The notes under the pieces are model-generated. The model saw nothing but the letters and a program-made list of their open reading frames with translations. It was not told where the DNA came from and did not search any database. This document shows positions 35,491-44,251 of a DNA stretch of 64,000 nt, in pieces. Source of the stretch: Paenibacillus dendritiformis (lineage in GTDB: Bacteria > Bacillota > Bacilli > Paenibacillales > Paenibacillaceae); assembly GCF_945605565.1 (NCBI RefSeq), contig NZ_OX216966.1, positions 5,138,001-5,202,000 on the forward strand, read 5' to 3'. The first letter of the stretch is position 1. Each line of letters begins with the position of its first letter. Both the position numbers and the translations under genes were made by a program.

Positions 35491-36389
35491 GTATGCAACC
35501 GCAGCGCATATTGATGTGTTACGGAAAAACCCCATACACACCGGGCAGCTATTTGGAAAGAGCCTTTGGCAATATCGGTGTCGGCGTCGATGTGATCAAC
35601 GATGCCGCCGATTTCTCCGTCCTGGATACCACAACGTATGCAGCGGTTCTGTTCGTCGAGAGTCCTGCCCGCCCCCCGATTGCTATTAAACATAGGGAAC
35701 AGCTCCAAGCGCCCGTTCTCTTCTGGATCCATCACGGAGAAAATCGTCTCGCGGACAACCTGAAGATGTGTGAAATGTATCGTCCCGACATGCTGCTGAT
35801 GTCCCATTCCTTGCACCTTGCATCCCGCTTCCCGATACCGGTCCGATTCTTCCCGTTCGGGGCAGATCCCCAATTGTTTCATTCGGACATCCCCTATTCG
35901 ACGCGCCATATCGATGTTTCTTTCGTAGGTACACGCGGGCATGAAATTTATAAAAATCGGGATGAAAGTCTTCGCTTCATGGAAGCGAACCTGCAAGGGC
36001 AGGCGAATCTGTCGCTCCGGAAAAATATATATCTGGAAGATCTCAGCAAGCATTATGGGAATTCAAAAATCGTCTTTAATCAAACCGCCGATACAATTAA
36101 AGCCTTTAACATGAGAATCTTCGAAGGGATGGGATGCGGCGCATTAGTCCTGACGGATCACACTCCCGAACAAACGGAACTGTTCGAGAACGGAGTCCAT
36201 TATGTTGTCTATGATTCGAAGGAAGATATGCTCGAGAAGCTCCGGTATTATTTAAGCCATCCGGACCAAGCCGCCAAGATCGCGGCAGAAGGGCAACGGC
36301 ATGTTGTCCGTAATCATACGTATGAACATCGAGCCCGCCAGGTGCTCGGCCTTATCAAGTCTTTGCGTGACGGGACGAGCCAGGATTAG
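35487..36389 (+). CDS. CgeB-like glycosyltransferase
   Basis: A 300-residue protein starting at TTG 35487 (or ATG 35493) after AGGAGG. The N-half has PVLFWIHHGENRLADN, and the C-half SKIVFNQTADTIKAFNMRIF followed by EGMGCGALVLTDHTPEQTELF, the pattern of CgeB/DUF3880-type glycosyltransferases. In B. subtilis CgeB is linked to spore-surface (crust) maturation. Coupled to the pyruvyl-transferase-like gene. Confidence 0.78.
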   Translation: MSMQPQRILMCYGKTPYTPGSYLERAFGNIGVGVDVINDAADFSVLDTTTYAAVLFVESPARPPIAIKHREQLQAPVLFWIHHGENRLADNLKMCEMYRPDMLLMSHSLHLASRFPIPVRFFPFGADPQLFHSDIPYSTRHIDVSFVGTRGHEIYKNRDESLRFMEANLQGQANLSLRKNIYLEDLSKHYGNSKIVFNQTADTIKAFNMRIFEGMGCGALVLTDHTPEQTELFENGVHYVVYDSKEDMLEKLRYYLSHPDQAAKIAAEGQRHVVRNHTYEHRARQVLGLIKSLRDGTSQD

Positions 36390-36414
36390 GAACAACGCTT
36401 GCGGCGCCAAAATA

Positions 36415-36441
36415 AAACCGCCTTTTCGATTAAGGCGGTTT
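36415..36441. terminator. Terminator after CgeB-like gene
   Basis: AAACCGCCTT and AAGGCGGTTT form a 10-bp perfect stem between convergent genes ending at 36389 and 36467; it can serve both strands. Confidence 0.8.
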
Positions 36442-36466
36442 CGTCTCCCGTTAGTTCAGTCACAGT

Positions 36467-37303
36467 TTAGATCTTTACAAAGGTCTTTGTTTCTTCAATG
36501 AGATCATTCAGCTCACTCAAAGATTTTTCCAAATGTTCCCGTTCCTCTGTGATGAGACTGATTATATGATTTACTCTCTTGGAGTATTGACTTGGAACCA
36601 TTCGAAATGAATCTGCAATAGCAACAGCCCCTTTTTCGTTCATCAAGTAGCATTCGTTAACTGCGAATAAAACCTGATTCAAGCAGGATAACGACCGAAA
36701 ACAACATCCAGCGATGTACGCTAAATCAGTTTTATAGATGCCCTTTCTCCCTGTATAAAGCGCAAAAGTGGCTTCCCAAAAAAACTTTTGAATAATTGCC
36801 TTTTTCAATTCAGCTGGATACGGAAAAGTTCTAGCCTTCATTTCTCCGATAATACCAGAAGGATCCCATAACACTTTGCATAACGCGATCTCCGAGAAAT
36901 AAATGGTGTTGCTAAATCCGTGCGGATGCCCGGGCTGATAATCAACGGTAATTTCCCCCGAGTGACATTGCTGCATCACAGCAGATACTTGATTCAGATC
37001 GCGATATAAAAAATCAACAGGATAATGATTAACAACCAGCCAGCCGCCACCATTAATCCATGGCCCCCAGCCACCGATTTCCGTAACTAAGTTATGTCTG
37101 CCAGCATCATCCAGATCGGCAGCAACCTGTTGAAGTCCCGGAATATCTAATCCATTACGGGAATCATAATATATGCCAATATCGATATCTGAGTTGTCAT
37201 TATGACTCCCTCTGGCTCTTGAACCGCCAAGAACTATAGCTCTCACGCCGTTTATTTGCTTTAGACGGTGAACAAGCTTGGAAATCGTATTTTCAAGTTC
37301 CAT
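36467..37303 (-). CDS. Nucleotidyltransferase-fold protein (DUF4037-like)
   Basis: A 278-residue protein with GGAGGG before ATG. The N-terminus holds the polymerase-beta-type motif GGSRARGSHNDNSDIDIGIY (GSxxxG then SDxDxG), followed by a second acidic site in HYPVDFLYRD, so the catalytic triad is present. The C-terminal half is helical (HEPN-like or substrate-binding). Relatives include aminoglycoside nucleotidyltransferases and toxin-antitoxin MNT proteins; function here is not known. Confidence 0.75.
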   Translation of the reverse strand: MELENTISKLVHRLKQINGVRAIVLGGSRARGSHNDNSDIDIGIYYDSRNGLDIPGLQQVAADLDDAGRHNLVTEIGGWGPWINGGGWLVVNHYPVDFLYRDLNQVSAVMQQCHSGEITVDYQPGHPHGFSNTIYFSEIALCKVLWDPSGIIGEMKARTFPYPAELKKAIIQKFFWEATFALYTGRKGIYKTDLAYIAGCCFRSLSCLNQVLFAVNECYLMNEKGAVAIADSFRMVPSQYSKRVNHIISLITEEREHLEKSLSELNDLIEETKTFVKI

Positions 37304-37345
37304 AAACCCTCCGCAGTTGACTAATATAGTTTTCCAAAGTAACTG

Positions 37346-37382
37346 AAGCCTGTAGACGGCAAAAGATGCCGCTGCAGGCTTG
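37346..37382. terminator. AAGCCTGYAG-type palindromic terminator, copy 1
   Basis: AAGCCTGTAGACGGCA pairs with TGCCGCTGCAGGCTT (one mismatch and one GU-type pair) around a short loop. It separates the convergent-in-sequence genes at 37384 and 37303 on the minus strand, ending the phosphopantetheinyl-transferase transcript. The same palindrome recurs near 54.1, 55.4 and 58.0 kb. Confidence 0.7.
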
Positions 37383-37383
37383 T

Positions 37384-38181
37384 CTACGATTCGAACATTG
37401 CCGCAGCGCTTAGCTCGGACACAAATGCAGAATAGTCACATCTGATCATGTCAGCGGGAAATGCTGGTTCAACCGCGCAAATAGATAGACAATATGGATC
37501 AGCCAAATGATATTGCTTGAAAAAAAAGCGGGACGCTGCATCAGCCGGAGAACGGAGGCCGCACTTCCCTTCGTCTGACTTGTAGACGGAAAAGGAATCG
37601 AGCGGGATGGACAAGCCCTGTCCGCGGAGCTTGACATAGCTTTCCTTAAGCGTCCACAAATCATAGAACAGCCGCAGCCTGCCTTCCGGCGGCGCATTCT
37701 CAAGCTGTGCATATTCTTCTGCCGAGAAAAAACGTCTGGCGACGCTTAAATCGATAGGCTTGATCTGCTCCACATCAATACCTACCTCGGCGTTATGAAC
37801 GGCACAAGCGATCCACTCGCCGGAGTGGGTGATATTAAAATACAACCGAAGCTCCGAAGCGAGCTCCGGCTTGCCGTAGCTGTTGTAATGAAACTGGATT
37901 TGGGAATTGGCAAGCCCTGTCCTTTCCCCAATGATTTTGCGGACGAGCACCTCCCCCAGCAAGCTCCGGTAAGCATCGGCTTTATGATGGAAGCGGTTGA
38001 TTTTGTCCTGCCGGTCCGGAGGAAGCAGCCGAAGCAGATGATGCAATGTCGCTTGATCGATAAGATCGGGGACTCTCATCGCGAATATGCCAATATTCCG
38101 GCTCTCGCTCCCCTCGGTAAATGGCGATAAGCCGCCTGCCCTATCGCTGCCCGCCAATGTCAGACGCCCGTCACTCATCAT
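37384..38181 (-). CDS. 4'-phosphopantetheinyl transferase (Sfp type)
   Basis: ATG 38181 lies six bases after AAAGGAG, giving 265 residues. Motifs of the Sfp/Gsp family are intact: NITHSG near residue 120, VGIDVEQIKP (metal-binding GxDxE) and FYDLWTLKESYVKLRG (WxxKES). It transfers 4'-phosphopantetheine from CoA to carrier proteins of non-ribosomal peptide, polyketide or fatty-acid synthesis. No synthase gene is in the window, so it likely serves remote clusters. The MarR gene lies ~70 bp upstream on the same strand. Confidence 0.9.
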   Translation of the reverse strand: MMSDGRLTLAGSDRAGGLSPFTEGSESRNIGIFAMRVPDLIDQATLHHLLRLLPPDRQDKINRFHHKADAYRSLLGEVLVRKIIGERTGLANSQIQFHYNSYGKPELASELRLYFNITHSGEWIACAVHNAEVGIDVEQIKPIDLSVARRFFSAEEYAQLENAPPEGRLRLFYDLWTLKESYVKLRGQGLSIPLDSFSVYKSDEGKCGLRSPADAASRFFFKQYHLADPYCLSICAVEPAFPADMIRCDYSAFVSELSAAAMFES

Positions 38182-38254
38182 GTTCAACTCCTTTGCGCTC
38201 ACATTCTATATCATCGCGCTCGTTGTCTCGAAAATTGTTCCAACGCCCTCTTTG

Positions 38255-38770
38255 TCATTCCTCTTCATCACGTCCCATATCGAGAGACATATTTTCTTCA
38301 AAACCATCTTGGTCCTCGCCATCAAAACGGTATAGCTTCTTCAACAAGGCCCACAATTGCTCCATTTCTTCCAAGGTGAAATGTTGGGACAGATCGGCAA
38401 AAAAGCTTACTGAGCTTTCACCGGACTTCAGCATCATCTCTTTTCCGGTATCGGTAATCGAGATATTCACCGCGCGTCGATCCAATTGGCTCGGCTTTGC
38501 GACAATATAGCCTTTCTTTTCAAGGGAGGATATCATCTGCCTTGCGCTCTGCTTGGTGGTGCCAAGCTTATTGGCAATATTGATGATCGTCGCCTCTCCC
38601 TCCGGCAGATGAAGAATCGCAAGCATCACCATAAACTGTCTTGATGTGATGTCGCGCAAGTATGCGTCTCCTTTGGTTTGCAGTTTGTTGGCCAGCGCGA
38701 AGAGCGTTCCGTAAATTTGCTGGATTACATACAGTTCCTTATCCTTATCCAAATGGAATCGCCACCTCAT
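38255..38770 (-). CDS. MarR-family regulator
   Basis: Start at ATG 38770 (171 residues); the upstream extension has no ribosome site. Winged-helix region GEATIINIANKLGTTKQSARQMISSLEKKGYI, then the wing DRRAVNISITDTGKEMM, as in MarR. A palindrome about 45 bases upstream (38814-38830) is a likely autoregulatory operator. It may also control the Sfp-type gene just downstream. Confidence 0.88.
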   Translation of the reverse strand: MRWRFHLDKDKELYVIQQIYGTLFALANKLQTKGDAYLRDITSRQFMVMLAILHLPEGEATIINIANKLGTTKQSARQMISSLEKKGYIVAKPSQLDRRAVNISITDTGKEMMLKSGESSVSFFADLSQHFTLEEMEQLWALLKKLYRFDGEDQDGFEENMSLDMGRDEEE

Positions 38771-38790
38771 TAGACATTTCTTATTGGGCA

Positions 38791-38830
38791 GATACCAGAG
38801 TATCATTCACATTATACCAGTTGCTGGTAT
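38791..38830. promoter_or_regulatory. Probable MarR operator
   Basis: ATACCAG-TTG-CTGGTAT (38814-38830) is a perfect 7-bp inverted repeat. A second ATACCAG lies 22 bases away in GATACCAGAGTATC (38791-38804), itself imperfectly palindromic. Both precede the MarR start codon. Confidence 0.65.
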
Positions 38831-38879
38831 CGATTGGTTCAAAAAAAAGATTACTGCCTGATGATGCAATAGAGATAAT

Positions 38880-38906
38880 AGAGGCTTCCCGATGCGGGAA
38901 GCCTCT
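38880..38906. terminator. Terminator of ROK regulator gene
   Basis: AGAGGCTTCCCG and CGGGAAGCCTCT form a 12-bp perfect stem with a three-base loop, 40 bp past the ROK stop codon on the minus strand. Confidence 0.75.
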
Positions 38907-38944
38907 ATGACGTTGGAATATGAACTTGTTCACGCTCAGAACGA

Positions 38945-40087
38945 TTAGATTACCGAGATTTTGCCTTTAAACAAATGTTGCAATACCATCGTGGTTACGC
39001 CGATGACATAATTGCGTTTGCCCAAGCTTGCCGGAGCGACCCAACTGGAATCATATACACCGTCCACCGTAAATCGGGCGAGATGATCATGGATGCACTG
39101 CATACATTTGGGCGACATCATGAACCAGCCGTCCAAAATGGTCTTCTCCGGGCCGAACAGATTCATCATCACCGCCAAGGCTCTGCTTAAGAACAACAAG
39201 CTCCGGTTCATTAACGGCTCTACCCAGTCTTCTCCGCGTTCATAGGCTTGGACAACGTCCTCGATCGTGTGTGGTACAGGGAGGCCGCGCTTGGCCGCCC
39301 TTTGCTTCGCCTGCTCCAGCACATAGGCGATGCTGAACCACCTGTCATGGAGCAAGGATACCTCGCCCGCTCTTCCTTTATATCCGGAATATACTTGGCT
39401 GTTCACGATCATTCTCGCCCCGACGCCTTCATATACCCATACATACAGCACGTGCTTCACGCCGGGACTCGTCTCCCGGTAATATTCCGCAAACGCCGCA
39501 GCATTCGTATCGTTCATGACGTAGACAGGCAGATGAACATAGCAGGCCTGCAGCAGCTTGACGATCTCGAAGTCCTTCAGCTGCAAAAAGCGAGCATAGG
39601 TTATCGTGCCGCTGCTCTCATCAACAATGCCCGGAGAAGCAATGCCGATGCCTTTAATCTGGGAAAAGTCGCTGATTCCCGCAAGCTGTACAATTTCGCT
39701 AATGCAATGCAAAATCGTCTGGAGAACCTCGTCATTGCCTTTCACGGCATGGACGGTAAGTTCAGCCACAATCTCGCTGTGAAAATTGGAGAGCGTGCAA
39801 TAAAACAGGTGGTTGCCCAAGCCGACCGAAATGACAAAGCCCTTATCTTTGCTGATCTCCAGCCGGATAGCCTTACGTCCCGCTCCAGCCGAAGACTGTG
39901 CTCCGGATTCGACGATATAGCCTTCGTCAATCAGCTCATCGACCAAGGAGGACACTGTAGTGGCGCTCAATTTGGTCACCTTCGCCATATCGGCGCGGGA
40001 CATCGCTTTTTCCCTGTGAAGCAAGCTCAATATGGTCGCTCGGTTGATTTCTTTCATGAGATGGACGTTACCTCTTACATGCTTCAT
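38945..40087 (-). CDS. ROK-family transcriptional regulator (XylR/NagC-like)
   Basis: Start at ATG 40087 after GGAGG (380 residues). An N-terminal winged helix (KEINRATILSLLHREKAMSR, then LSATTVSSLVDELIDEGYI) is followed by a ROK sugar-sensing domain with GIASPGIVDESSGTITYA and NDTNAAAFAEY. The cysteine zinc motif CxCGxxGC common in ROK proteins is absent: RAGEVSLLHDRWF replaces it. Last gene of the CUT1 operon, so it probably represses that operon until its sugar is sensed. Confidence 0.85.
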   Translation of the reverse strand: MKHVRGNVHLMKEINRATILSLLHREKAMSRADMAKVTKLSATTVSSLVDELIDEGYIVESGAQSSAGAGRKAIRLEISKDKGFVISVGLGNHLFYCTLSNFHSEIVAELTVHAVKGNDEVLQTILHCISEIVQLAGISDFSQIKGIGIASPGIVDESSGTITYARFLQLKDFEIVKLLQACYVHLPVYVMNDTNAAAFAEYYRETSPGVKHVLYVWVYEGVGARMIVNSQVYSGYKGRAGEVSLLHDRWFSIAYVLEQAKQRAAKRGLPVPHTIEDVVQAYERGEDWVEPLMNRSLLFLSRALAVMMNLFGPEKTILDGWFMMSPKCMQCIHDHLARFTVDGVYDSSWVAPASLGKRNYVIGVTTMVLQHLFKGKISVI

Positions 40088-40156
40088 CTTTGTGCCTTCC
40101 TCCAGGGTAATGTGCTCACGATAAAAGAAACCCCTCGTTCCCATAGTGTGCAGCCA

Positions 40157-41746
40157 TTACTTCATTAATTCTTTGTTCGCCTCATACGCTTTGCTCTGGA
40201 TCGCCTCCAGCTCGTCAAAGCGCATCGACTTTACTTTCGCCGTAAATTCATCGAACTTGGACAGCGGCTCCTGTCCGATAATAAACTTGCTGATCATCTC
40301 GTTGACATACGTATCGATCTGCGTTTTGAGCTCGGTGCTGGTCTCAAAGTCGTCCTCGCTATACTTCAGGGCAGGCGCCGGATCGCGGAAATAATCCTGC
40401 TCAACATAGTAGAACAGCTGCTTGGCCGCGTCCTCGCTGACCGCGGAAGCGATCTCATAACGCGGGTCTTGGCGGAAGCCAATCCACGGCTGCGCACCGA
40501 TTCGGTGCAGCGCCTTGGCCGCTCCGTCCGGATTTTGCATAATCTTGTCGGTATATTTGAGCGTTCCATCCGCTTCCTTCGTATAGCTATCGCCCTCAAT
40601 ACCGAAGTTGAACAGCAGCTGGCCTTCATCGCTGTAAGCATACTCGAATATTTCCATCGTTTTGTCGACATGTTTGTTCTGGCTGCTGATGCCCCAAGCG
40701 ACCGGCACCACGATTTGCTGCTGTCTGCTCGTGAGCGGCTTATCGCCTTTGTTCATTACAGGTGGCGGCGTAACCTGGAAATTAAAGCCCTTGATCTTCT
40801 CCACTTCCGGCCTGGAATTAAAGCCGGCCACATATCCGATCCAGTGATTGGTGGCGCCAACCTTATCATTGAACACCATCGAAGTATAATCCTTATCCTG
40901 TCTGGACAGAAGCTCTTTATCCAACAAGCCTTCGCTATACCATTTATTCATTGTCGTCAAAAATTCCTTGGCGCGCGGATCGATTGGCGTATAAATCATC
41001 TTGCCATTCTCCTCCATCCAGCGGCCATCCTCGTTCAAGTCAATGCCCCAGGCATCGGCAAAGTTCAAATAAAAGGTGCCAGCCGTAGCAAACGGCACTT
41101 CATCATTCGGATCCCCGTTGCCATTGGCGTCTTGCTCCTTGAACGCTTTTAACGTATTATACCAGTCGTCGATCGTTTCTGGAACCGGCAAGTTCAGACG
41201 ATCGAGCCAATCCTGCCGAATCAGCGGGCCTTCCGATGTCCGAACCGCGGACAGCATCGGAACCGAATAGATATTGCCGTCCGCATTGACGATCTGGGAC
41301 TTGGCAATTTTATCATCGACTACATATTTTTGCAGATTCGGCTTATCCTTGATCAGATCGTTAAGCGGGATGAACACGCCCTGCGGGCCGTACTTGTTGA
41401 AGCTGGCAGGCGCATCCGCAATAATGTCCGGATACTCATTGGAAGAAATCATAAGCGGAAATTTGTCGCGCATCGTCTTGGCGTCACCGGTAATAAACTC
41501 AAATTCAACATTGAACTTCTTCCCGATTTCCTTCCATACCAACGTCTCATTGGAGTACATTTCATCCGTAGCCCGGCTTGCAATGAACATCGACAGCTTC
41601 ACCGGCTTGTCATCAGAACCGCCGCTCTGATTGTCCGACGGCGCTTGTTCTCCTTCGGACCCTCCCCCGCAGGCCGATGCCAGAAGAGCCAGGACCATCA
41701 CCATGATGAATAAAGATACCCTTTTCTTTCTCCATTGTCTGTGCAT
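40157..41746 (-). CDS. Solute-binding lipoprotein of LplA/YtcQ type
   Basis: ATG 41746 has GGAGG nine bases ahead (529 residues). The lipoprotein signal ends in LLASACGGG. The mature protein is of the large (~500 residue) family-1 type found in Paenibacillus with LplB/LplC-type permeases; DPNDEVPFAT (a calcium-like Asp/Asn loop preceded by EQDANGNG) is a family mark. Oligosaccharide capture for the two permeases encoded upstream in the transcript. Confidence 0.9.
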   Translation of the reverse strand: MHRQWRKKRVSLFIMVMVLALLASACGGGSEGEQAPSDNQSGGSDDKPVKLSMFIASRATDEMYSNETLVWKEIGKKFNVEFEFITGDAKTMRDKFPLMISSNEYPDIIADAPASFNKYGPQGVFIPLNDLIKDKPNLQKYVVDDKIAKSQIVNADGNIYSVPMLSAVRTSEGPLIRQDWLDRLNLPVPETIDDWYNTLKAFKEQDANGNGDPNDEVPFATAGTFYLNFADAWGIDLNEDGRWMEENGKMIYTPIDPRAKEFLTTMNKWYSEGLLDKELLSRQDKDYTSMVFNDKVGATNHWIGYVAGFNSRPEVEKIKGFNFQVTPPPVMNKGDKPLTSRQQQIVVPVAWGISSQNKHVDKTMEIFEYAYSDEGQLLFNFGIEGDSYTKEADGTLKYTDKIMQNPDGAAKALHRIGAQPWIGFRQDPRYEIASAVSEDAAKQLFYYVEQDYFRDPAPALKYSEDDFETSTELKTQIDTYVNEMISKFIIGQEPLSKFDEFTAKVKSMRFDELEAIQSKAYEANKELMK

Positions 41747-41801
41747 TTGTACGACCTCCACTTTACATGATTCATGCTCTCTGTTTCTCATTTCCCGTCG
41801 T

Positions 41802-42689
41802 TTAGCTTTTTACGGCGCCGATCATCACCCCTTTCACGAAATACTTTTGCAGAAACGGATACGCCATAATAATCGGCAGAGCCGTCACCACGATAGCCGC
41901 ATATTGAATCGTAATCGGCAGCACGCCGGAGCTATGTACGAGCGCCGCCTCCATTTCCTTATCGAACGTGCTGTCCCGGATAATCCGGACTAACAGCACC
42001 TGAACCGGCATCAGCGATTCCTTGCTCAACAGGATCAGCTCCCAGAAGAAGGAGTTCCATTTGCCGACCGCATAATACAAACCAATGGCCGCCAGCACCG
42101 GCTTCGACAGAGGCAGGGCGATTTGCAGAAATATTCGGATATCGCTGGCCCCGTCAATCTTCGCCGATTCCTCAATCTCCTTCGGCAGACTCTCGAAGTA
42201 TGTCCGCACGATGATGATATAGAACGTAGACAGCGCGGCGTACAGCAAAATCCCGGTGCGCGTATTGAGCAAATGCAGATCTCGCATCACCATATAGAAC
42301 GGAATCATTCCGCCGCCGAACCATAATGGAATCGCCAGGAACATGGCCGCAAAATTGCGCATCTTCCAGTTTTTCCGAGACAGCGGATAGGCGGCCATCG
42401 TCGTCAGCAGCAAGCTCAGAAAGGTGCCCGCCACCGTGTAAAAAATCGTATTGCCATAGGCCACGATCATTCCCTTGTAGCTCAACACCGTCTCATAAGC
42501 GGACCAATTCAGTCCTTTGGGCCACAGAAGCACTTCATTGCGCATCACGCTGTCGGTATCGCTGATAGAGACGGACAGGATATAAATAAACGGGTAGAGC
42601 ATCACGATACAAGTGACGATAATAAACAGATAGATGAATGCAAAATAAAGGGCATCGCTGGCGTCCACTCTTTTTTTGGTCTTAAGCAT
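41802..42689 (-). CDS. CUT1 ABC permease of YtcP/LplC type
   Basis: ATG 42689 follows GGGGGAG (295 residues). Six helices and the EAA loop EIEESAKIDGASDIRIFLQIALP. C-terminus KYFVKGVMIGAVKS is typical. Partner of the LplB-type permease. Confidence 0.9.
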   Translation of the reverse strand: MLKTKKRVDASDALYFAFIYLFIIVTCIVMLYPFIYILSVSISDTDSVMRNEVLLWPKGLNWSAYETVLSYKGMIVAYGNTIFYTVAGTFLSLLLTTMAAYPLSRKNWKMRNFAAMFLAIPLWFGGGMIPFYMVMRDLHLLNTRTGILLYAALSTFYIIIVRTYFESLPKEIEESAKIDGASDIRIFLQIALPLSKPVLAAIGLYYAVGKWNSFFWELILLSKESLMPVQVLLVRIIRDSTFDKEMEAALVHSSGVLPITIQYAAIVVTALPIIMAYPFLQKYFVKGVMIGAVKS

Positions 42690-42703
42690 GTTCTCTCCCC
42701 CAT

Positions 42704-43669
42704 TTACCAAAGCGAAGTCTGGTTTGCCTTTTTGCTCAAGTAATTGGCCACATATACCAGGACGAAGCCGATTACGGCCTGGAACAGCCCCACCGCGGTG
42801 GCATAGCTGTAGTTGTTGTCAATGAGGCCTTTGCGGTACACGTAAGTATTCAGCACGTCCGCGGTCTCATAAATGGTCGGATTGTACAAAAGCAGGATTT
42901 TGCCAAAATCGGCCGTTAAAATGGTTCCCAGATTTAACAGCAGCATAATGATAATCGTCGGGACCAGGCTGGGAAAGGTAATATACCGGAGCTGGCTCCA
43001 TCTCCCTGCCCCATCGATCTTGGCTGCTTCATATAGCTCGGGACTGATGCCCGAGAGGGCGGCGATATAAATAATGGCGGAAAATCCGGCCCCCTGCCAA
43101 ATCCCCAGCAGCACATAAATCGTTCTGAAATACGCCGGGTCCTGGAAGAAGAAGATGCTCTCCATCCCGAGTTTGTTCAGAATAATGTTGACAACTCCTG
43201 TGCTTGGCGACAGGAAGGTGAGAGCCATCCCGCACACGACGACCGTAGAAATGAAATAAGGCAAATAACTGATCGTCTGCGTAATTTTTTTGACCATCAG
43301 ATTGCGGATTTCGTTAAAGCAAAGGGCCAATATAATCGGTACCGGAAAACCGAAAATCAAGCTGTAAATATTGAGCAGGAGCGTATTTTTGATCAGCCGG
43401 TAAAAGTGAGGATCCTCCAAAAATTGTTTGAAATACTTCAAACCTACCCAATCGCTTCCTGTAATCCCCTTCACCACGTTGTACTTCTGAAATGCCATTA
43501 ACAAGCCATGCATCGGCCAGTAGGCAAAGATGAAGTACCATATAAACACAGGCAAAAACATAAGGTAGAGCCATTTGTTATACACGATTTCTTTGGCCCA
43601 TAACTGAAGCCGGGACTTCATGTTGTGCTTCGTGTCCATCTGACGTACAGTCGATTCTGAGCTAGCCAT
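42704..43669 (-). CDS. CUT1 ABC permease of YteP/LplB type
   Basis: ATG 43669 follows GAAGGGAG (321 residues). It begins with a hydrophilic ~25-residue head, then helices including LYLMFLPVFIWYFIFAYWPM and the EAA loop ELYEAAKIDGAGRWSQLRYITFP. First gene of the permease-permease-lipoprotein-ROK operon; two cre sites lie just upstream. Confidence 0.9.
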   Translation of the reverse strand: MASSESTVRQMDTKHNMKSRLQLWAKEIVYNKWLYLMFLPVFIWYFIFAYWPMHGLLMAFQKYNVVKGITGSDWVGLKYFKQFLEDPHFYRLIKNTLLLNIYSLIFGFPVPIILALCFNEIRNLMVKKITQTISYLPYFISTVVVCGMALTFLSPSTGVVNIILNKLGMESIFFFQDPAYFRTIYVLLGIWQGAGFSAIIYIAALSGISPELYEAAKIDGAGRWSQLRYITFPSLVPTIIIMLLLNLGTILTADFGKILLLYNPTIYETADVLNTYVYRKGLIDNNYSYATAVGLFQAVIGFVLVYVANYLSKKANQTSLW

Positions 43670-43749
43670 GTTCCTACTCCCTTCTAACGAGCCTGCCTCA
43701 TGCACGTATCCGGCTGTGGACTCGCGTAACTTGAATTTCAATCAGTGAT

Positions 43750-43779
43750 TTGCAACCGTTTTCATGTTAGCGATTACAT
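43750..43779. promoter_or_regulatory. Two adjacent CcpA (cre) sites
   Basis: TTGCAACCGTTTTCA (43750-43764) matches WTGNAANCGNWNNCW on the plus strand. The adjoining ATGTTAGCGATTACAT (43764-43779), read on the minus strand, matches it too. They sit ~80-110 bases upstream of the LplB-type start codon, so catabolite control of this sugar operon is likely. Confidence 0.7.
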
Positions 43780-43973
43780 TTCAGCCTTTAGAAAAATACT
43801 CTCCTCTTTTTCCCCGCCCTTTACCTTTGTTTTGTATCCCATTATATAACTGATTGAATTAATTTGTACAGTGTCTTTATTAATTAATTTGAAGGGGCGC
43901 GGCTGTCTCATAAGTCGTTTTCTGCTGCAGTGAGTCGCCCACCCCGCTTTTTACAGCGCCGCTTGCCAAAAAA

Positions 43974-44155
43974 ACTGCAAAACTACAGTTTTCCCTTGGG
44001 ACGATAACTCTATCACAGGAATTCCTGCAAAACTGCAGGAATTGAAGCCGTGCCAGCGGATAGAAAGCAAAAAGCGGCGAAAATGATGTACTTTTGCAGG
44101 ATTCGCATTAGATAGCGGCTGAACTAGTGAAAATTCCTGCATCTGTGCAGGATTC
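43974..44155. repeat. Four-module TGCAG element, copy B
   Basis: Modules start at 43974 (ACTGCAAAACTACAG), 44023 (TCCTGCAAAACTGCAGGA), 44095 (TGCAGGATTC) and 44146 (TGCAGGATTC). Spacings 49, 72 and 51, against 49, 71 and 51 in copy A near 34.1 kb. The sequence between modules differs greatly. Confidence 0.7.
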
Positions 44156-44251
44156 GCTGCCTTCCCCGCTCCCGGCTGCCTGGCTGGGGCGCGCCTGCTT
44201 CCGCCAGCCGCCCCGCCGTTTTCCATTGTCCGAAAGGATTGGCCCTGCTGA

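Noticed and set aside
34005..44155. TGCAG modules as a CRISPR array or tRNA cluster
   Set aside because: Only four short modules per copy, unequal spacing, and no cloverleaf fold.
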